A stretch of DNA of 64,000 nucleotides from Styela clava (lineage: Eukaryota > Chordata > Ascidiacea > Stolidobranchia > Styelidae): NCBI RefSeq assembly GCF_964204865.1, contig NC_135257.1, positions 14,716,151 through 14,780,150 on the forward strand, read 5' to 3'. Numbering within the stretch: the stretch's first letter is position 1; each line of letters begins with the position of its first letter. Both the position numbers and the translations under genes were made by a program. Below the pieces are notes generated by a model that was not told the origin of the DNA, ran no database searches, and worked only from the letters and a program-made list of their open reading frames with translations. Shown here in pieces: positions 59,296-64,000 of the stretch.

Positions 59296-62200
59296 TTACC
59301 GATACCAAGTATTGCCTGGAGCTAAAACAGATGAAACCATATCATCTGGTGAAAAATCGTCGTCATCTTCTATATCACTGTTGTCATCTTCAATGAATTC
59401 ATCTTCCTGCATATCAAAAATAAGAATTTCAAAAATAGTTGAGGTATAATACATTGACATTTTTCTTTAGGTTGATATGTTTATTCAAACTGAGTTGGTC
59501 TGCATTTTAAAGATCTCAGTTTCAAATCCCATACCAATGCCCTTATGTGCAGAGAGTGAATAAATTGGATGCCCAAACAGAAAGATCACAGTTCTCCTAT
59601 AAACATATCAGTCATTACATGTAAGGGTGTACTTGTCCATACCCCCTCATAAAAAAGGATGAAATTGTCCAACACTATTAGAACCTTGGGTTTGCTGCTC
59701 AATAAGGTACTTTGATTGTCCACAGATTCCATTTCCCAGTAAAACTGTGATTATATACTTATTTTGAAATTTGTTTATAATTGATTTTTACTGGTTAGAA
59801 ACTTTAAATTTGAACAAACTATTACATGAAAGACTATATCTGAAAATGCTATGCGCAAACATCTTACATCATCAAAATTATTTGCAGAAAACACTGGTGT
59901 GGATGCAGTTCGTATTAGTGCATGATTTCCTAGTTGTTGAACAGGATTTAAAAGATGATCAGGATTCTGAAGATGTTTGGTTAATTGTTCAACACAGCTC
60001 GATGGAATCAACAAACCTGCGAAATAGAATGGAAAATAGCAGTAATCCAAATCACTTTTTAATATTATTGGTGTTTGAAGATAATAAGCAAGGCGGCAGG
60101 CAACTTAGCTGTAGGGTCAATTCTTTGAATTTGTTGTATGTGAAAGTATTGGAGTCGAGTGAAACTTTAGTCTTTTTAAATTTTTTTATCTCGTGCGTCA
60201 GGGGTAGGAATTCTATTTTAAGTTGAGATTCCAAATCAATTTAACAATGCAATTTAATGTCTTGTTAGACTCTGACAGAGTTGAAGTTAAAATTTCAGAC
60301 CCGGATCCAAACTTTTCAAATTCAATGGCATTATTGGTAATTTCGGTGCTCCCGAAGTATGCGAACCAAGATGCCGGACATCGGAACGTAACATGGGTAA
60401 CAGGTTAGGGTTAGGCGATAATTTTTTTCCCATTCTCCTTATTTTAGTCCTATTATCAGTTTGAAGACTAGCCAAGAGCCTCCCGTAGTATTTATACCTA
60501 AAATTATGGCCTAACCCTAACCTAGTACACATATAACATTCCGATGTCCGCCATCTTGGTTAGCATACTTCGGGAGCCCCGAAATTTCTAACGGAGGCCA
60601 TTTTCACATTTGACATGATATAGAATTCCACTGAAGCCTATGATACCTATCAAACTTTAGTATCAAGTTGATTTCAGCCCTACTACTTATTCACAATTTA
60701 TATTGAAATATTTTTGAATTGATATGCTAACAGTAATGGGATTCCAGGGTTCCCATTCTTGAAATATGAAATCAAGGGAATGCATCCTTGTTTTTTAGGG
60801 TCGTTAGACAACCGCAGCTTATGACTAGTGCTATACATTTGTAAAGTTTTGTATCAGATTTATGCAAAGCGTGTCATGTAAATTTACATACATTTACAGT
60901 TTACATACATTTTTTTATCATGCAATTTTATGTTATGCTCTTGTATTGTTATATATTTATAATTTTTTTCTTAAAAGAGGGAACCTGTTGTTGGTAGTTC
61001 GATACAAAATAGAACCTGTTCTTAAAATTTCAAATCTCATCACTGTATTACTTTGAATGAAGTTGATTACAGATAAATTTCAAAAAATAAAAATAAATTA
61101 TGACAGATAAACGTAGTTTACTATCTGTATTTAAAATGATATATTGAAATTCTCCAGACTTACCAACTAACTTTCCATCTTCTGTTTTTAATCTGACAAT
61201 TTGCATTTTATATAGTGTCGTCATCCCAGACGATAAAACTTTTTCTATCAATCTCCATATAGCAAGTACAGAACCAGACAAAACATGATAAGTACGTCGC
61301 CGCTTCCCAATACCACACGGAACTCTTTGAACTTGACGATGACAAACCCCTTGCCTGCGTACAGAGAAATATGTAATTGACACTTCAAATTGAACCAAAT
61401 GATGGTAAATGGTATATCCATATTATTATCAGTGGTTGGATCCTAGACGGTGGGGGTCAAGTGCATGGGGAACAGTATTTGTGGCCACTAGAATACTTCA
61501 ATCTTATGCCACAAATGCAATGTATTTGTTTCTATCATTAGTGCTTTGAATTAAAAAGGGGCATCAAAGGTTACACATCTCAGGTTAAAATCCCATGACC
61601 ACCACCTCACCCGATTGTAATAAATCGGCCAAGCAATGTCAAACTATAAAGATTCTGGCCCTGGAAAAATAGTAGATCCCTATATCAGTGGTTGCTTATA
61701 CTAGGCCATGTTTGGAGTGAAAGACGTGAATAAACTTTTATGTATAAGCTGGTCTGTGACAGAATTTTTTGTTTTACCTTACAATTCTCATAGGAAAATA
61801 CATACCAGTACGCATGGGAACAAATATCTAACGATGCCTTGTATTGTTTTTCCCACCAAATCTTCGCTTCACCAGGTTCCACTTTTCTGTATCGTGATCG
61901 AATTGTGGCAAGTGTTTCTCTTTTGACTTGTTTTCCCATATTAGGTCGATGTAGCGTAAACAGGCGGAATTCATCAGATAATTTTTCTGAATCTTCATCA
62001 TTATATGATTGTTGTTTGCGGGTTTTAAGTTGATTTTCAAAACACAAGACAGCCATACATCGGCCATTCCTTTTCTGAAATGAAAAAAAAGGTTATGATT
62101 TGTGAATGCTATTGCTACTAGCATCAATGTGGGTATGATGACTTAATACATGGTTTTTCAAGACAATGGTGGCTATGTAGGTGAAGCGTTAGGCTAATTA

Positions 62201-63370
62201 TGATGGCATCACAGGTTGAAATCTTGGGTTCGAATCCCAGGCCCATCACCTCACCCAAGGTATAATAAACCGCCAAAAACTACAAGTTCATTACCAAGCA
62301 ATGGCTGCTTATGTGGGGCCTTGTTCTGAGCAAACAGCATATAAAAAAAAAAACTACTCAAATATACATACATCCATATACATACCAAATGTGTGACATA
62401 AAATCCATCTTCGTTTTCACTTGAAAGCTGAGACCACGCATTCTCAGCATCATCCCATGACATCCCACGTTCAATTTTCACAGTGTGTAATTCAACATAA
62501 CCGCTGCCAGCTTTCTGTGCAGCTGTTGGTTTGTCGCCGGTACCAGAATAGGCGTTTAATTGAAATCGTTTGCAATCGACTCGTTCGACACAATCATCTC
62601 GAGATCCAACATCTGTCAAGAACATATAGACAGTACAGTCTTGGTTCAACTACAAATACTCCCTTACATTTTATTGGCTGTTTGAATCCTTGGTCAGAGG
62701 AAAAAGCGGGAAAACAATTCAAGACGAACTCTACATATGAAACTACATTACCATAACGAATAGATAGGAGAGAGATGATCAAATATATGGACACAAAGAC
62801 CAAAATGAAGTGGGTTTGCAATTTCTAACATTAGACTACCGGTACTGCAGCCTTCAAGAATAACATAAACGCAGAACCAATACAAGGTGCACAATTTTTG
62901 ACGATGTCATCGGACACAAAAAACGAATCCCATGAAGCCCACAGAAATTTTCGTAAGAAAACAATACAACAAATATGTGATAACTACAAAATCTCAATAA
63001 ATAGACGGTAAAACCTATCCATCATCCGTGTTTTAAAAATCATCCCAAATACTCGACCATAACTTCATATATATTGGTTATATCATAATTATTTCTTCAA
63101 ATGAGTTCCAATTGCTAAAAATGCTCTTTCATTCCATTACAATGGATTATAGAGCAGTGCCTAAATGCCAAATATGGCAATCATTTACCTAAGAAAATAA
63201 AAACAATATGTCATAATCTTACCCATAATTCCTTGATCAAATTGTCCGTGAGTTTTTGCTTTTTGAACAATATTAGATAATGTATCGGAAAAAAATTGAA
63301 AAACAGCATTTTGTTGTAAAACTTCCATTCCAAGTATACGGTTCATGAACTTAACAATGTTATTATATTC
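59296..63370 (-). CDS. SBNO: Strawberry notch homologue (SBNO), C-terminal six coding exons; 5' part outside window
   Basis: Strawberry notch is a nuclear DExD/H helicase-like transcription regulator linked to Notch and EGFR signalling. Exons in coding order are 63223-63370, 62386-62612, 61806-62074, 61164-61354, 59868-60016 and 59296-59406 (TAA 59296-59298), all with consensus splice sites and matching phases. They encode the conserved C-terminal helicase domain: [106 protein letters not shown] and [16 protein letters not shown]. The final exon is an acidic tail ([20 protein letters not shown]) ending in NTWYR. The helicase ATPase core would lie to the right of 64000. Between QFDQGIM and SGYVELH there is a Cys/Arg-rich spacer that may be lineage-specific. 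Introns hold a MITE and a SINE. Confidence 0.93.
60339..60587. mobile_element. Palindromic MITE, CTCCCGAAGTATGC ends, in SBNO intron
   Basis: The left arm TTTCGGTGCTCCCGAAGTAT then GCGAACCAAGATGCCGGACA is mirrored at 60541-60587 (CGATGTCCGCCATCTTGGTT then AGCATACTTCGGGAGCCCCG). Inside are AGGTTAGGGTTAGGC and its mirror CTAACCCTAACCTAG. Its ends resemble those of 41448-41557, so it is the longest of three family members here. Confidence 0.8.
61567..61690 (+). repeat. Diverged SINE family 2 fragment
   Basis: CATCTCAGGTTAAAATCCCA followed by CCACCTCACCCGATTGTAAT mirrors the B-box region and body of the SINE at 62167-62353. The B box is degraded. It lies in the intron between SBNO exons at 61164-61354 and 61806-62074. 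Confidence 0.4.
62167..62353 (+). mobile_element. tRNA-derived SINE, family 2, in SBNO intron
   Basis: The head has an A-box-like TGGCTATGTAGG (62170-62181) and a perfect B box GGTTCGAATCC (62227-62237). A body of about 100 bp ends in an A-rich tail (62341-62352). It lies between SBNO exons at 61806-62074 and 62386-62612, antisense to the gene, and stops 33 bp before the exon 62386-62612 donor. Confidence 0.8.
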
Positions 63371-63536
63371 TGAAATAGAGAAGAAACATATTTCCCATTC
63401 TAGTCCCACAAAAAAGACAAAATAATTATAAAAAATTAGGACCAAGTTGAATACAAAGTTACACTTTCTTTATCTTCATTTATATAATAGTAACTATCAT
63501 AATATCGATGCCACAAAGAACCTAGCAATTAGGATA

Positions 63537-63772
63537 GAAAAGGAGTGTAGATATTTATCCCGGGAGAGAGAAAAGCTGATAAAGCATCCTAATCGTATGG
63601 TGTAAAAGGGACTCGCATCCAGTTACTAGTCAATTTCGGGTTTGGGATTAGTTAGACAGTTTCTTGTTTCAGATGCATGGACATGATGGTGGAGGAACAC
63701 GTAATTGACCAGCGATTATGTGAACAACCCTACCATAGTGAGCGCACCTCTCGCACATAATTATCCCCTACG
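63537..63772 (-). mobile_element. SINE family 1, diverged copy without tRNA head
   Basis: Aligns by eye with 36455-36690: shared strings include TATTTATCCCGGG, GATGGTGGAGGAA, ACCAGCGATTATGTGAAC (diverged) and CTCTCGCACATAA. The tRNA-like head is absent; the hAT element at 63774 starts where it should be. Confidence 0.75.
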
Positions 63773-63773
63773 G

Positions 63774-64000
63774 CAGGGATGGCGAACCTTTTTCAATGAG
63801 TGGGTCAAAAATTATATTTTTATTGCGGGACAGGATAAAATGGGTCACAGATATTCAATCAATGTTTTTATCCATAAGAAAATTCTGAAACAAATATCTG
63901 TTGGTGTAGTTTTGGAACAAACAGAACAGATCAAATGCATTGTTACGGCATAAACAATGTCAAGCCAATAGCTGAATAACGGTACACAGCGGTGCAGACA
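63774..64000. mobile_element. Start of a hAT-like element, cut by window edge
   Basis: CAGGGATGGCGAACCTTTTT followed by GTGGGTCAAAAATTATATTT is a common hAT terminus form. The right end is not in the window. It abuts the truncated SINE at 63537-63772. Confidence 0.6.

Noticed and set aside
59771..60226. 151-codon plus-strand open frame
   Set aside because: It overlaps the SBNO exon 59868-60016 in antisense; the minus strand has the conserved domain and correct splice sites.
60400..60540. TTAGGG/CCCTAA-like strings (also near 32590 and 37810) as interstitial telomere repeats
   Set aside because: Only two repeats occur each time and always inside palindromic MITE-like sequence; they are better explained as part of those elements.
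62160..62260. Functional tRNA gene
   Set aside because: The B box is perfect but the rest does not fold into a clean cloverleaf by eye, and an A tail follows; it fits a SINE.
1..64000. CRISPR arrays, rRNA genes, bacterial operons, riboswitches
   Set aside because: The intron-bearing animal genes show a eukaryotic nuclear region; no regular spacer-repeat array or rRNA-like block was seen.

Overview
The window is nuclear DNA from an invertebrate animal. It is AT-rich, its genes are split by short GT-AG introns, and it holds many hAT-type DNA transposons, one Ty3/Gypsy element and tRNA-derived SINEs. The animal genes (GOPC, strawberry notch, FAM3, a MYORG/SITS-binding-protein-like GH31 protein) all have relatives in chordates. 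The low GC, short introns and scattered CCGGTA/GGTACC strings fit an ascidian, but that placement is weak inference; only 'metazoan' is secure.

Positions 1-28.8 kb are almost entirely repeats. A low-copy segment occurs three times in the same orientation: unit A (352 to about 12.76 kb, interrupted by a Gypsy element at 3023-9828), unit B (about 13.0-16.1 kb) and unit C (22.19 to about 28.2 kb). Because the units are paralogous, several transposon insertions can be compared with an empty site in a sister unit a few kilobases away. Most of these insertions show exact 8-bp target duplications typical of hAT elements. Between units B and C lie the first exon of an OTU-type cysteine protease gene and a 2.27-kb hAT element with perfect TIRs, an 8-bp TSD and a decayed ZMYM1-like transposase.

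Positions 29.1-33.8 kb (minus) carry the GOPC orthologue, for which I place seven coding exons with consistent splice phases; the last exon is not found. From 33.9 to 42 kb there is a long foldback just upstream of GOPC, LINE and SINE relics, a 134-aa open frame of a multicopy metazoan family, and two palindromic MITEs. Positions 41.98-45.03 kb (plus) hold a three-exon, 816-aa type II membrane protein of glycoside hydrolase family 31 that appears to have lost its catalytic nucleophile. Positions 47.2-49.0 kb are a hAT-like element. Positions 51.5-56.1 kb (minus) hold two tandem FAM3/ILEI genes, each with an intact single coding exon and a 5'UTR splice acceptor just upstream of the ATG. Positions 59.3-63.4 kb (minus) carry the last six coding exons of strawberry notch (SBNO); the rest of that gene lies beyond the right edge.

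The host genes are not an operon and have no obvious shared pathway. GOPC, FAM3 and the GH31 protein all belong to the secretory route, which I take as coincidence. The strongest observations are the nested insertion history readable from the three units, the probable GH31 pseudoenzyme, and the MITE that may supply the poly(A) signal of one FAM3 gene.
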